Shown here one piece after another: positions 18,366-28,364 of a stretch of DNA of 36,898 nucleotides. Numbering within the stretch: the first letter of the stretch is position 1; each line of letters begins with the position of its first letter. The notes below the pieces were generated by a model. It saw only the letters and a program-made list of their open reading frames with translations. It had not been told where the DNA came from and did no database searches. The DNA is from Nitriliruptoraceae bacterium (GTDB lineage Bacteria > Actinomycetota > Nitriliruptoria > Nitriliruptorales > Nitriliruptoraceae). The stretch lies in NCBI GenBank assembly GCA_003558435.1, contig PWLR01000133.1, positions 1 through 36,898 on the forward strand, written 5' to 3'. Position numbers and translations under genes: made by a program.

Positions 18366-20309
18366 TTACCTCACCTGCCACAGGAGGAACGCGACCAGGA
18401 CCAGCGCACCGAGGATCATGACCCCGACGTAGCCCCGGACGAGTCCGGATTGCGTGCGACGACTGGCGCTGCCGGTCGCGATCGACACGGCACCGGCGGC
18501 GTTGACCGCCCCGTCGATGACCCGCGTGTCGAACCAGACCAGCGCCTGCGCGAACCGGCCACCGACACGCACGAAGATCGTCTCGTACAACTCGTCGACG
18601 AAGAACTTGCGCTCGGCGAGTTCCGCGATCGGGCCGCGGATCGGCTCGACCATCCGGCCCTGGCTGACGTCACGGCGCACGTAGGCGAGGTAGGCGAGCG
18701 CGATACCGAACACCCCGGCTCCGGCCGCGATGGCGATCAGCGCGATCTCCGGGAGCGGACCTGCCGGGGTGAACCCGAGATCGTCGATCGGACCCACCAC
18801 CGGGGCCAGGAAGTTGAACAGCGGACCCGAGTGCACCGGGTTGAGTGCCCCTCCCACCAGCGCGAGGAACCCCAGCACGATCAGCGGGATCGTCATCGTC
18901 GGGGGCGACTCGTGCGGGTGCACGTCGTCACCGAACCGGGGCTCGCCGAGGAAGATCAGGAAGAACCAGCGCGACATGTAGAAGGCGGTGAGCACCGCGG
19001 CGATCAGACCGACGATCCAGATCCCGAGGAACCCGTGGAAGTAGGCCTCGGTGAGGATCTGGTCCTTGGAGAAGAACCCGGAGAACGGCGGGATGCCCGA
19101 GATCGCCAGCCAGCCGATGAACGAGGTCCAGAACGTGATCGGCATGAGCTTGCGCAGACCACCCATCCCCCAGGCGTCGGTGCGGTTGGCCATCGCGTGC
19201 ATGACCGAGCCGGCGGCCAGGAACAGCAGGCCCTTGAAGAACGCGTGCGTGACGAGGTGGAAGATGCCCTCACGGAACGCCCCGACCCCGACCCCGATGA
19301 ACATGAAACCGAGTTGGGAGACGGTGGAGTAGGCCAGGATCTTCTTGATGTCGTCCTGCCGCACCGCGATGATCGCCGCCAGCAGGGCGGTGGAGGCACC
19401 GATCCAGGCGATGATCGTCATCGCATCCAGCGACATGACCAGGATCGGCGAGAGCCGCACGGTCAGGTAGACGCCGGCGGTGACCATCGTCGCGGCGTGG
19501 ATCAGCGCGGACACCGGCGTCGGACCGGCCATGGCGTCCGGCAACCAGACGTAGAGCGGGATCTGCGCGGACTTGGCCGCGGCACCACCGAGCAACAGCA
19601 GCACCAGCACGAACGCGGTGCCCGAGGCCAGCGCCGGGGCGTTCTCGATCAGCCCGAGGAGGTCGAGCGTGCCGAAGGTCGCGAACGCGAGGAACATCGC
19701 GATCATGAACGACACGTCACCGACGCGGTTGGTGATGAACGCCTTCTTCGCGGCCGAGGCGTACTCGGGCTTCTCGAACCAGAACCCGATCAGCAGGTAG
19801 CTCGAGAGCCCCACCAGTTCCCACCCGAGGAACAGCGTGAGCAGGTTGCTGCCCAGCACCAGGATCAGCATCGACGCGAGGAACAGGTTCAGGTAGGCGA
19901 AGAACCGCCCGTAGCGGCTGTCGCCGTGCATGTAGCCGACCGAGTAGATGTGGATCAGGAAGCCCACACCCGTCACGACCAGCAGCATGACCGCCGTCAA
20001 CTGGTCGACGAAGATGTCGAAGGTGACCGTCAGCGGGCCGATGTCGATCCAGGTCGGCATCGGCACGATGTAGGTCGCCGGGTCGACGATGACCGTGATC
20101 GCCACCGCCGCGCTGAGCGCGAAGGTCAGGCCCGCGACCGCGATCGCGATGTTGGCGACCGCGTCACCGAGCGCGCGGTTGGCGAGCAACACGGCCACGA
20201 ACCCCAGCAACGGCAGGACCACGATCAGCCACGCCAGGCTGATCACACCGGAGGTCGCACTGACGACCTCGTTGGCGACCCCACTCGCCTCCACTGCAAG
20301 CAGGATCAC
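18366..20309 (-). CDS. nuoL: NADH-quinone oxidoreductase subunit L, cluster 1
   Basis: A 647-residue distal antiporter-like subunit. Glu164 (GWELVGLSSYLLIGF) and Lys246 (AAKSAQIPLYVWLPDAMAG) are present, then PTPVSALIHAATMVTAGVY. The C-terminal third contains the amphipathic lateral-helix region (ELAERKFFVDELYETIF) and a final helix ending AFLLWQVR. Length is close to the family norm (~610-650). It starts with GTG at 20309, 1 base after the nuoK TGA. It lacks the acidic insert of the cluster 2 copy. Distal proton pumping is expected. Confidence 0.96.
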   Translation of the reverse strand: MILLAVEASGVANEVVSATSGVISLAWLIVVLPLLGFVAVLLANRALGDAVANIAIAVAGLTFALSAAVAITVIVDPATYIVPMPTWIDIGPLTVTFDIFVDQLTAVMLLVVTGVGFLIHIYSVGYMHGDSRYGRFFAYLNLFLASMLILVLGSNLLTLFLGWELVGLSSYLLIGFWFEKPEYASAAKKAFITNRVGDVSFMIAMFLAFATFGTLDLLGLIENAPALASGTAFVLVLLLLGGAAAKSAQIPLYVWLPDAMAGPTPVSALIHAATMVTAGVYLTVRLSPILVMSLDAMTIIAWIGASTALLAAIIAVRQDDIKKILAYSTVSQLGFMFIGVGVGAFREGIFHLVTHAFFKGLLFLAAGSVMHAMANRTDAWGMGGLRKLMPITFWTSFIGWLAISGIPPFSGFFSKDQILTEAYFHGFLGIWIVGLIAAVLTAFYMSRWFFLIFLGEPRFGDDVHPHESPPTMTIPLIVLGFLALVGGALNPVHSGPLFNFLAPVVGPIDDLGFTPAGPLPEIALIAIAAGAGVFGIALAYLAYVRRDVSQGRMVEPIRGPIAELAERKFFVDELYETIFVRVGGRFAQALVWFDTRVIDGAVNAAGAVSIATGSASRRTQSGLVRGYVGVMILGALVLVAFLLWQVR

Positions 20310-20310
20310 G

Positions 20311-20610
20311 TCAGAACCTCAACAGTTGGGGGACATCGACATCGATGGTCCCGCGGCGGAAGAAGAGGTTGACGATCAGCGCGAGGCCGACCACCACCTC
20401 GGCGGCCGCGACCACGATGACGAAGAACACGAACACCTGACCGTCGGGCCCGCCCCACATCCGGGCGGCCGCGGCGAGGGTCAGGTTCACGGAGTTGAGC
20501 ATCAACTCGACGCACATGAACAGCACGATCGCGTTGCGTCGGAGCATGACGCCGGTCAGCCCGATGGTGAACATCAGGCCCGAGAGGATGAAGTAGTAAC
20601 CGATGGGCAT
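20311..20610 (-). CDS. nuoK: NADH-quinone oxidoreductase subunit K, cluster 1
   Basis: A 99-residue, three-helix subunit. Glu35 ([11 protein letters not shown]) and Glu71 ([11 protein letters not shown]) are the conserved buried glutamates. It starts at the ATG at 20610 ([13 protein letters not shown]) and lies 4 bases after the nuoJ stop, without overlap. Length is exactly typical. Compared with the cluster 2 copy it has a slightly different loop between helices 2 and 3 ([11 protein letters not shown]). The charge axis is intact. Confidence 0.96.
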   Translation of the reverse strand: MPIGYYFILSGLMFTIGLTGVMLRRNAIVLFMCVELMLNSVNLTLAAAARMWGGPDGQVFVFFVIVVAAAEVVVGLALIVNLFFRRGTIDVDVPQLLRF

Positions 20611-20614
20611 CTGC

Positions 20615-21400
20615 TCAGACCTCCCGATCGTCGGGGCGGCGTTGCGAGAGTTCCTCGGCCATCGAGTCGGGTTTGGTCGCGTCCGTGTCGCCGATGAGTT
20701 CGGAGATCGGGATGGGCAGTTCCCGACCGGCCTCCATGGGGGCGTCCGGATCGTCGGGCAGGTGCCCGGCGTCCGCCTCGTCCTCGTCCTCCGGAGCGAG
20801 GTCGCGGCGACGCGCCATGATCGTGGCTCCGATGGTCGCGACCGTCAGCAGCAGGGCGGACAGCTCGAAGGGATAGGTGTAGCGGGTGAACATCGCCCGG
20901 CCGAGGAAGGCCGCACCGGCCCCGTCGTCCTCGTCGTAGACCTGGCTGAGCCCGACGCAGTCGACCTGGTCACCGGTCGCCGCCACGGCATCCGGCCCAC
21001 AGATCGAGGCCTCGGAGGTGTAGGGGCCGACGAAGGTGAACACGATCGCCCCGGCGAGCAGCCCACCCCCGGCGATCGCCGCGACGCGCACCCGGTTGTC
21101 GGCACCGAGCAGGTCGTCGTTGTCGACCCCCAGGAGCATGACGACGAACAGGAACAGCACCATGATCGCGCCGGCGTACACCAGCACCTGGATGATCGAC
21201 AGGAACGGCGACTCCAGGGTCAGGAACAGCCCGGCGATGGCGAGGAAGTTGAGCACGAGCATCAACGCACCGTGCACGATGTTGCGCATCGTGATCACGG
21301 CGATGGCGGCACCCAGGGCGAGCACGGCGAACACCCAGAAGAGGACGACCTCCGCGGTGTCGCCGGCCGCCACCTCCGCAGCTTGGGCCAGCAGACTCAT
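20615..21400 (-). CDS. nuoJ: NADH-quinone oxidoreductase subunit J, cluster 1, with acidic tail
   Basis: A 261-residue membrane subunit; ordinary NuoJ is 165-200. [23 protein letters not shown] is the third helix, with the [11 protein letters not shown] signature that houses the pi-bulge. The last helix is at ~170-190 ([20 protein letters not shown]). The final ~65 residues are acidic and Pro-rich ([19 protein letters not shown]) and probably disordered. A polar loop (~115-160) follows helix 4. It starts at the ATG at 21400, directly after the nuoI TAG. Cluster 2's NuoJ has a shorter acidic tail. Confidence 0.95.
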   Translation of the reverse strand: MSLLAQAAEVAAGDTAEVVLFWVFAVLALGAAIAVITMRNIVHGALMLVLNFLAIAGLFLTLESPFLSIIQVLVYAGAIMVLFLFVVMLLGVDNDDLLGADNRVRVAAIAGGGLLAGAIVFTFVGPYTSEASICGPDAVAATGDQVDCVGLSQVYDEDDGAGAAFLGRAMFTRYTYPFELSALLLTVATIGATIMARRRDLAPEDEDEADAGHLPDDPDAPMEAGRELPIPISELIGDTDATKPDSMAEELSQRRPDDREV

Positions 21401-22153
21401 CTAGCGCTCGCTTCCAGGGCTGGGGCGGGTGGGTCCGCCGACGGTCGCGGGGTCGTGCGGTTGGTCACCGGGCTTCGGCAGCTCGCCGTGGGGCACGACC
21501 TGCCCCGCGCGCGCCGAGGGGGCCGCGGCGGCGGGCTGGAAGCGTCCACCCTTGAGCGTCGGTGGCGTAACCGCCAGACCACCGTAGTAGTTCAGGCCGC
21601 GCTCGCGGACCTCGCGGTCGGTGTGCGGGGTGTCGACCCCGTCCGGCGGGACCGTCGCGAGCAACTGGTCCTTGGTCCAGATCAGGGCATCACGGCTGTC
21701 GGCGGAGAACTCGAAGTCGTGGGTCATGGTGAGCGCGCGGGTGGGGCACGCCTCGATGCACAGCCCGCAGAGGATGCACCGGTTGTAGTTGATCTGGTAG
21801 TCGTCGGCGTAGCGCTCGCCGGGCGAGAACCGTGCTTCCGCGGTGTTGTCGGCGCCCTGGACGTAGATCGCGTCGGCCGGGCAGGTCCAGGCGCACAGCT
21901 CGCAGCCGATGCACTTCTCCAGCCCGTCGGCGTAGCGGTTGAGCTGGTGCCGCCCGTGGAACCGCGGCGCCACCGGACGGGGCTGCTCCGGGTACTGGGC
22001 CGTCTCGACCGGCCGGATCATGGTCTTGAGCGGGACCGAGAACCCGCGGCCGAGCACGGTGCGGGTCAACAGCAGCCACAGCCCGACGATCAGGATCACG
22101 ACCGTCAATGCCGTCACGACGGGTGCCGGGATGGCGTTCAGGATGTCGGTCAC
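21401..22153 (-). CDS. nuoI: NADH-quinone oxidoreductase subunit I, cluster 1
   Basis: A 250-residue ferredoxin-like subunit with two C-x2-C-x2-C-x3-CP motifs: Cys81/84/87/91 ([12 protein letters not shown]) and Cys126/129/132/136 ([12 protein letters not shown]), the ligands of N6a/N6b. Unusually, residues ~12-30 form a clear hydrophobic helix ([18 protein letters not shown]) long enough to span the membrane. Many NuoI proteins have only a short amphipathic start. The C-terminal ~60 residues (after [18 protein letters not shown]) are Pro/Gly/Ala-rich and unordered, with no repeats like the cluster 2 copy. It starts with GTG at 22153, overlapping the nuoH stop (GTGA). Confidence 0.95.
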   Translation of the reverse strand: MTDILNAIPAPVVTALTVVILIVGLWLLLTRTVLGRGFSVPLKTMIRPVETAQYPEQPRPVAPRFHGRHQLNRYADGLEKCIGCELCAWTCPADAIYVQGADNTAEARFSPGERYADDYQINYNRCILCGLCIEACPTRALTMTHDFEFSADSRDALIWTKDQLLATVPPDGVDTPHTDREVRERGLNYYGGLAVTPPTLKGGRFQPAAAAPSARAGQVVPHGELPKPGDQPHDPATVGGPTRPSPGSER

Positions 22154-23379
22154 GGTGCGACCTCCTCGTGGTCGGGCGCGAGCTCGGTCTCGGCGGTCTC
22201 CTCGAGCCGGCGCGGAGCCTGATCGTGCCGGTCGAGCCCGTCGCCGGCGTCACGACGGGTCCCGCCGGTGAGCACCAGGCCCGCCAGGATCGCGGTCGCG
22301 GCCCCGACGAGCGCCAGGCGCGTGTCGGCCGCCATCCCGCCCTGCTCCTGCGCGAGCAACACGAACCCGGCCGTCACCAACGTCCAGACGAGCGCAACCG
22401 GGATCAGGATCTTCCAGCCGAGGTCCATGAGCTTGTCGTAGCGGTAGCGCGGCAGGGCGCCGCGCAGCAGGATGAAGAAGAAGATGAAACCGGCCATCTT
22501 CAGGAAGAACCACAGGATCGGGAAGATCCACGCGATCGCCTCGGGTGCACCGAAGGTCGGGCCGTTCGGGCCGCCGAGGAACAGCGTGACCACGATGGCC
22601 GACATCGTGACCACCGACATGAACTCCGCCAGCATGAACATCCCGAAGCGCATGCCGGAGTACTCGGTGTTGAAGCCCCCGACCAGTTCGCCCTCGGCCT
22701 CGGCCAGGTCGAACGGGGGACGGCCGGCCTCGGCGATCATCCCGACGACGAACACCATGAAAGCGGGGAACAGCGGGATCGCGTACCAGGCCGGGACCCC
22801 GTCGAGGATGCCCGCACCGGCCTGGTCGGCGACGATGTCGGAGACCCGCAGGGAACCGGCGTAGATGAACACGCTGGCCACGGCCAGGCCCTGGGCGATC
22901 TCGTAGGACACCATCTGGGCCGACGAACGGATGCCACCGAGCAGCGGGTAGGGCGAGTTGGAGGCCCATCCGCCGAGGAACACGCTGTAGACGTGGATCG
23001 AGCCCATCGCCAGCACCCACAACACGCCGACGTGCAGGTCCGCGACCACCAGGGTGAAGGTCTCGCCGAACAGCGTGACCTCGCCACCGATGGGGATGAC
23101 CACGATCGACAGGAAGCCGGCGACGACCCCGATCAGCGGCGCGATGCCGTAGATCGGGTTGTTGACCATCCCGGGGGTCGTGTCCTCCTTGAAGAACATC
23201 TTGATGCCGTCGACCAACGTCTGGAGCATGCCGAACGGTCCCACACGGTTGGGGCCCAGACGCGACTGCATGCGGGCGACGACCCGACGTTCGGCCCAGA
23301 TGAGCACGGCCGTGATCAGCAGGAAGTAGGTGAAGACGACGACCACCTGCAACAGCGGAACCCAGATCGGTGTCTGCAT
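22150..23379 (-). CDS. nuoH: NADH-quinone oxidoreductase subunit H, cluster 1
   Basis: A 409-residue membrane subunit of the quinone channel. The canonical loop [20 protein letters not shown] begins at Leu41 and is followed by [39 protein letters not shown] is the conserved acidic loop (E-channel entry). [23 protein letters not shown] marks the final helices. A polar tail of ~40 residues (residues ~370-409, rich in Glu, Asp and Arg) extends past the usual end. The ATG at 23379 overlaps the nuoG stop (TGATG). It keeps the standard quinone-loop sequence, unlike the cluster 2 copy. Confidence 0.96.
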   Translation of the reverse strand: MQTPIWVPLLQVVVVFTYFLLITAVLIWAERRVVARMQSRLGPNRVGPFGMLQTLVDGIKMFFKEDTTPGMVNNPIYGIAPLIGVVAGFLSIVVIPIGGEVTLFGETFTLVVADLHVGVLWVLAMGSIHVYSVFLGGWASNSPYPLLGGIRSSAQMVSYEIAQGLAVASVFIYAGSLRVSDIVADQAGAGILDGVPAWYAIPLFPAFMVFVVGMIAEAGRPPFDLAEAEGELVGGFNTEYSGMRFGMFMLAEFMSVVTMSAIVVTLFLGGPNGPTFGAPEAIAWIFPILWFFLKMAGFIFFFILLRGALPRYRYDKLMDLGWKILIPVALVWTLVTAGFVLLAQEQGGMAADTRLALVGAATAILAGLVLTGGTRRDAGDGLDRHDQAPRRLEETAETELAPDHEEVAP

Positions 23380-25823
23380 CAGGCGACCTCCTCCGCGAGC
23401 GCGACGTCCACCGGTTCGGTGGCGAGACGTTCCATGGTGACCCGCGCGTGTCCGTCGGTGTCCGCCAGCGCCCAGGCGGAGACCTCGGTCGAGTTGGCCG
23501 GCAACACGATCACGCCGTCGAGGACGTCGTCGCGGACCCGGACCGGCAGGGTCAGCTCGCCGGAGCCGCCGCGCAACGTCACGCGGTCACCATCGGCGAC
23601 GCCGTGGCGGGACGCGTCGGCCGTGCCGAGCAGGGCCACGACCTCGCGTGCGGTCGCGAGCAGGTCCACCGCCCCGGTGAGCATCGTCCCGCGGTCGAGC
23701 AGCATCGGGCGGATCACGGCCGTGAGGGTGGCGGCGCCCTCGGCGTCGTCAGCGTCGGGCTGCGGCGTGGCCACGGCCTCCGGGGCCGGGAGTTCGTGGT
23801 GGACGTCGCGACGGCCGAGTCGGGCGATCTCGCCCCGGATGCCGGCGAGGTCGTCGAACCCGAGGTCCTCGCCCTGCAGCGCCGCCAACTGGACGATGAT
23901 CTCCCAGTCGTCGAGGGTCAGGTCCGGACCGTCGACCGCGCGGGCGAACCGCTGCGTGCGACCTTCCCAGTTCGTGGACGAACCCGCCCGCTCCTGGCGC
24001 CCCGTGGCGGGCAGCACGATGTCGGCGAACTCGCTGAGGGTCTCGGTCGCGGCCAGGTCCTGGACGATGACCGTCCCGACCTTGGCCAGTGCCCTGCGCG
24101 CCAGGTCGGTCGACGCCGCGTCGCGGGCCAGGTCGACGCCGATCAGGTGCAACACGTCGATCTTGCCGGCCGCGGCGTCGGTCAGGATGGCGTGCAGGTC
24201 GCGCCCGCGCGTCTCCGGTAGCGAACCGCCCCAGACGGCCTCGACCTCGGCGCGGTCGGCGATGTCCTCGAGGTGGCGACCACCGGGAAGCGCGCCGGCG
24301 GCGAGGCCGGCCTCGATGGCGCCCCGGGCTCCGGCGCGACGCGGGACGTGGCCGAGCAGACCACCGACCGCCCCGGCCAGGGCGAGGCCGGCCGAGATCG
24401 ACCCGCCCCCCGCGCGTTCCCCGACGAGCACGACGGGGGCCTCGGCGTCGCGGAGTGCCTCGGCGACGTCCGAGCCGTCGTCGGCCAGCGCCGCCAGGGC
24501 GGCGGCCTCGCCGCCGGGCGCGGTCGGGACCCGCCGCCAGGCGATGCCCGCGAGGGTGCCCAGGTGCGGGCCGACCACGACGATCTTCGCGGTGTGGGCA
24601 CGCCACGCCTTGCGCAGGCGCAGGTGGAGGATCGGGACCTCCTCCTCCGGGTCCAGACCGGCGACCACGATGACGGGCGCCCGCTCGACATCGGCGTAGG
24701 TGGCGGTGGTACGGCCGATCAGCGAGACCAGTTCGTCGGTCTCGCCGGCGGGGGCGAAGCGCGTGCGGTGGTCGAGGTCGTCACTGCCGAGCACGGTGCG
24801 GGAGTACTTGCCGACGACGTAGGCGTCCTCGTCGGCCAGCCGCGAGCCGGTGACCACGGCGATCCGGTCGGGCCCGACCTCCTTCGCCGCGGACACGGCG
24901 GCGGTCGCGGAGGTGAGCGCCTGCGCCCACGACACCGTGGTCAGGTGCTCGCCCTGGCGCAGCTTGGGCTCGGTGATCCGCGTCTCGGCGGTCAGGTGGT
25001 GGTAGCCGAACCGGCCCTTGTCGCAGTTCCACGCCTCGTTGACGGCCATGTTGGTGCGGGCGAGCTGGCGCTGGATGTCGCCGCGCCGCGACTGCACGGT
25101 CAGGGTGCAGCCCGCCGAGCAGTGGTCGCAGACACTGGGGGTGGTGACCACGTCGAACGGTCGTGCCTTGAAGCGGTAGTCGGCGGAGGTCAGCGCGCCG
25201 ACGGGGCAGATCTGGATCACGTTGCCCGAGAAGTAGGAGTCGTAGGGCTCGTCCTCGTACATCGCGACCTGCTCCAGCGCGCCGCGCTCGAACAGTTCGA
25301 TGAACGGGTCGCCGGAGATCTCGTTGGAGAAGCGGGTGCAGCGGGCACACAACACGCACCGCTCCCGGTCGAGCAGCACCTGGGCGCTGACCGCGACGGG
25401 CTTGTCGTACCGGCGCTTCTGATCGATGAACCGCGAGGTGTTCGAGCCGTGCTTGAGCGCCTGGTCCTGCAGGGGGCATTCCCCGCCCTTGTCGCACATC
25501 GGGCAGTCGAGCGGGTGGTTGATGAGCAGGAACTCGAGCGTGCCGTCCTGCCCCTTGCGCGCGATCTCGGAGGTGAGGTGGGTCTTGACGGCCTTGTCGG
25601 GCATCACCGTGGTGGTGCAGGCCATCATGGGCTTGGGCAGCCCCTCGACCTCGACGATGCACTGACGGCACGCACCGACGGGGTCGAGCAGCGGGTGGTC
25701 ACAGAACCGCGGGACGATGATCCCGAGCTGTTCGGCGGCGCGGATCATCAGGGTCCCCTTCGGAACCGTGATCTCCTGGCCGTCGATCGTGAAGGTGACG
25801 TCGTCCACCGGCTTCTCCGTCAT
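23379..25823 (-). CDS. nuoG: NADH-quinone oxidoreductase subunit G
   Basis: An 814-residue NADH-module/peripheral-arm subunit carrying several clusters. The [2Fe-2S] N1b ligands are Cys41, 52, 55 and 69. N5 is His103, Cys107, 110 and 116 (HPLDCPMCDKGGEC). N4 is Cys156, 159, 162 and 206. An extra N7-type site uses Cys232, 235, 239 and 267 (CDHCSAGC and later NCDKGRFGYH). N7 is kept in E. coli and Thermus but lost in many lineages. The rest resembles the molybdopterin-oxidoreductase fold, used only structurally here. It starts at the ATG at 25823, 2 bases after the nuoF stop. Cluster 2 has no counterpart. Confidence 0.97.
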   Translation of the reverse strand: MTEKPVDDVTFTIDGQEITVPKGTLMIRAAEQLGIIVPRFCDHPLLDPVGACRQCIVEVEGLPKPMMACTTTVMPDKAVKTHLTSEIARKGQDGTLEFLLINHPLDCPMCDKGGECPLQDQALKHGSNTSRFIDQKRRYDKPVAVSAQVLLDRERCVLCARCTRFSNEISGDPFIELFERGALEQVAMYEDEPYDSYFSGNVIQICPVGALTSADYRFKARPFDVVTTPSVCDHCSAGCTLTVQSRRGDIQRQLARTNMAVNEAWNCDKGRFGYHHLTAETRITEPKLRQGEHLTTVSWAQALTSATAAVSAAKEVGPDRIAVVTGSRLADEDAYVVGKYSRTVLGSDDLDHRTRFAPAGETDELVSLIGRTTATYADVERAPVIVVAGLDPEEEVPILHLRLRKAWRAHTAKIVVVGPHLGTLAGIAWRRVPTAPGGEAAALAALADDGSDVAEALRDAEAPVVLVGERAGGGSISAGLALAGAVGGLLGHVPRRAGARGAIEAGLAAGALPGGRHLEDIADRAEVEAVWGGSLPETRGRDLHAILTDAAAGKIDVLHLIGVDLARDAASTDLARRALAKVGTVIVQDLAATETLSEFADIVLPATGRQERAGSSTNWEGRTQRFARAVDGPDLTLDDWEIIVQLAALQGEDLGFDDLAGIRGEIARLGRRDVHHELPAPEAVATPQPDADDAEGAATLTAVIRPMLLDRGTMLTGAVDLLATAREVVALLGTADASRHGVADGDRVTLRGGSGELTLPVRVRDDVLDGVIVLPANSTEVSAWALADTDGHARVTMERLATEPVDVALAEEVA

Positions 25824-25825
25824 CG

Positions 25826-27250
25826 TCAGGCCTGCCCGGCTACCGCGGGCGTGGCCGGGGTCGCCGGCAGCCGCGGGTGGTCCGGGGTGTAGCCGCCACC
25901 GGAGGTGAACTCGGTCACCTCGATGTCACGGCGGGGTTCGGTCGTGCCGAGCGGGCAGCGCCCCTGGCGCAGGTGCTGTTCGTACTCGTCGCGGAAGAAC
26001 TTCAGGCTCGAGACGATCGGCGAGGTCATCCCGTCGCCGAGCGCGCAGAACACCCGACCGAAGATGTTGTCGCACAGGTCCTCGAGCAGTTCGAGGTCCT
26101 CGTCGCGGCCCATCCCGGCCTCGATGCGCTGGTAGATCTGGCTGAGCCAGTAGCTGCCCTCGCGGCACGGGGTGCACTTGCCGCAGGACTCGTGTTCGTA
26201 GAACTCGGTGAAGCGGCCCACCGCATCGACCACACAGGTCTGGTCGGAGTAGATCATCAGGGCGCCGGTGCCGAGCAGCGAACCGGCCTCCTGGATCGCC
26301 TCGAAGGTGTAGGGGGTGCCGGCGGCCGAGGCCGGGAGCATCGGCGTGGACGACCCGCCGGGGCACCAGAACTTCAGCTCGCGGCCCTCGAGCATCCCGC
26401 CGGCCAGCTCGATCATCTCGCTGATCGGGGTGCCCATCGCCACCTCGTAGTTCCCGGGCGCGTTGACCTCGCCCGAGATGCACACGAGCTTGGGGCCGGA
26501 GCTCTTCTCGGTACCCCACTGGCGCCACCAGTCGACGCCGTGGTTGAGCAGGAAGGGCACCGCGGCGATCGACTCGACGTTGTTGACGGTGGTCGGGCAG
26601 CCGTAGAGCCCGTGCGCGGCCGGGAACGGCGGGCGCAGCCGCGGCTGGCCGCGCCGGCCCTCGAGCGAGTCGAGCAGCGCGGTCTCCTCACCGCAGATGT
26701 AGGCACCGGCAGCCCGGTGCAGCACCAGGTCGAAGCGCTTGCCCGAGCCCATCACGTCGGCGCCGAGGTAACCCTTGGCGTAGGCCTCCCGGATCGCCTT
26801 GGCCAACCGGCGGCCGGAGAAGGCGTACTCGCCGCGGAGGTAGATGTAGCCCTGCACCGCGTTGATCGCCAGGCCACCGACGATCATCCCCTCGACCAGC
26901 TGGTGGGGGTCGTACTCCATCAGCGGACGGTCCTTGAAAGTGCCCGGCTCGCCCTCGTCGGCGTTGCACACGATGTAGATCGGCTTGCCGGAGTCCTGGG
27001 CCACGAACGACCACTTCAGGCCGGTCGGGAAACCGGCGCCGCCGCGGCCGCGCAGGCCCGAGGCCTTGACCACGTCGACGATCTCCGAGGGCTCCATGGT
27101 CAGGGCCTTGCGCAGCCCGTCGTAGCCCGCGTGCTGCTCGTAGACGTCGATGTCGTGGACGTCGGGGATGTCGTAGCGGAACGACATCGCGCTGACCTGG
27201 CCGGTGATGCCGACCGCGGGCGCCTCGTTGGCGTCGGGTGTGTCGGCCAT
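25826..27250 (-). CDS. nuoF: NADH-quinone oxidoreductase subunit F (NADH-binding flavoprotein)
   Basis: A 474-residue subunit that binds NADH and FMN and holds cluster N3. GLRGRGGAGFPTGLKW (65-80) is the NADH/FMN glycine-rich site. CNADEGEPGTFKDR follows at 95-108. N3 ligands are Cys356, 359, 362 (SCGKCTPCREG) and Cys402 (FCALGDG). The start is the ATG at 27250 (MADTPDANEAPAVG), 1 base after the nuoE stop; the longer reading upstream is out-of-frame nuoE. The final ~40 residues (EFTSGGGYTPDHPRLPATP) are Pro-rich. With nuoE and nuoG it makes the NADH dehydrogenase module, present only in cluster 1. Confidence 0.97.
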   Translation of the reverse strand: MADTPDANEAPAVGITGQVSAMSFRYDIPDVHDIDVYEQHAGYDGLRKALTMEPSEIVDVVKASGLRGRGGAGFPTGLKWSFVAQDSGKPIYIVCNADEGEPGTFKDRPLMEYDPHQLVEGMIVGGLAINAVQGYIYLRGEYAFSGRRLAKAIREAYAKGYLGADVMGSGKRFDLVLHRAAGAYICGEETALLDSLEGRRGQPRLRPPFPAAHGLYGCPTTVNNVESIAAVPFLLNHGVDWWRQWGTEKSSGPKLVCISGEVNAPGNYEVAMGTPISEMIELAGGMLEGRELKFWCPGGSSTPMLPASAAGTPYTFEAIQEAGSLLGTGALMIYSDQTCVVDAVGRFTEFYEHESCGKCTPCREGSYWLSQIYQRIEAGMGRDEDLELLEDLCDNIFGRVFCALGDGMTSPIVSSLKFFRDEYEQHLRQGRCPLGTTEPRRDIEVTEFTSGGGYTPDHPRLPATPATPAVAGQA

Positions 27251-27251
27251 G

Positions 27252-28310
27252 TCAGGCGTCCTTCTGGTCGTCGTCGTCCGGGTCCGGGGCGGCGTCGTCG
27301 GGGCTGGGGGTGTCGCGTTGGCTGACGGGCTCGGTGAGTTCCTCCGCGCCGGCCTCGCCGGCGGTGGAGTCCTGGGGGTCCTGCTCGCTCCCGGTGGCGG
27401 TGCGCTTCTCGGCCTCGGCCGAGGTCGCGTCACCCTCGACCACCGGCTGGTCCTTGGCGGCAGGCGTCTCGCCCATGGGCTTGTCGGTCAGGATCTGGTC
27501 GGCGAGTTCGCGCTCGCTACCGGAGGTCGATGCCGCGACGTCCTCGACGAGGTGCTCCTGGCCTTGCGCACCGATGGTCTCCGGGCGCTGCCCGGTGTCA
27601 CCGGCGGCCATCCTCGATTCCGTGCGGAACCGCTCGCCGCCGTGGCCGGCGGGGTCGCCGCCCGGATGGGTGACCGGGATGTCGGTCTCCCCAGAACGCC
27701 ACTGCGGCGGCACGGTGGCCCGGCTCTGCAGCTCCGCGGCCTCGATCAGTTCGTCGTTGACCCCGTCGTCGATGCCCGAGAACTCGCGGTGGACCGCACG
27801 GATGGTGGCGGGCACCTCACCCGACCAGTTGGAGGCCGGTGGATCGCCGGCCTTGGCCTTGGCGAGGAGGTCGCTGGCCTGCTCGGGGCTGACCGGGCCG
27901 TAGTTCTCGTAGTTGACCGTCACCACGGGCGCGGCGTCGCAGATGCCGAGGCACTCCGCGTGTTCGACCATCACCCCGGAGCCGTCGAGGTCGATGTGGC
28001 CGCCGCAGGCCTCGACGTAGGACTCGTAGATGTCCTGCGCGCCGGCGATCTTGCAGGTCGGGTTGGTGCACACGCTCAGCAGGTAGTCACCGAACGGTTC
28101 CCGCTTGTACATCGTGTAGAAGGTCGCGACCGAACCGACCTCGGCCTTGGTCAGGCCGAGCACCTCGGCGCACATGGCGATGCCGTCCTCACTGACGTAC
28201 CCCTCGTCGGACTGGACGAGGTGCAGCATCGGCAGCAGCGACGAGCGCGCGACGGGGTAGCGCTTGGCGAGCACGCGCGCTTCCTCGCGGGTGACGTCCG
28301 AGATCGGCAT
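27252..28310 (-). CDS. nuoE: NADH-quinone oxidoreductase subunit E, with long acidic C-terminal extension
   Basis: A 352-residue protein. Residues 1-~165 are the NuoE thioredoxin-like [2Fe-2S] subunit. N1a ligands are Cys81 and Cys86 (VCTNPTCKI) and Cys120 and Cys124 (ECLGICDAAP). NuoE is typically 150-240 residues. Here ~190 residues follow, rich in Glu, Asp, Pro, Gly and Thr, ending in a run of Asp (PDPDDDDQKDA). They lack a recognisable domain and look disordered. The start is the ATG at 28310 (MPISDVTREEARVLAKRYP). It is separated from nuoD by 54 bases, the largest gap within cluster 1, and followed by nuoF after 1 base. Tail function unknown. Confidence 0.95.
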   Translation of the reverse strand: MPISDVTREEARVLAKRYPVARSSLLPMLHLVQSDEGYVSEDGIAMCAEVLGLTKAEVGSVATFYTMYKREPFGDYLLSVCTNPTCKIAGAQDIYESYVEACGGHIDLDGSGVMVEHAECLGICDAAPVVTVNYENYGPVSPEQASDLLAKAKAGDPPASNWSGEVPATIRAVHREFSGIDDGVNDELIEAAELQSRATVPPQWRSGETDIPVTHPGGDPAGHGGERFRTESRMAAGDTGQRPETIGAQGQEHLVEDVAASTSGSERELADQILTDKPMGETPAAKDQPVVEGDATSAEAEKRTATGSEQDPQDSTAGEAGAEELTEPVSQRDTPSPDDAAPDPDDDDQKDA

Positions 28311-28364
28311 CGGGTGGGGCTCCTGGGGCGTTGAGTTCGGACTCGATCGGGGTCCAGTCCGGCG

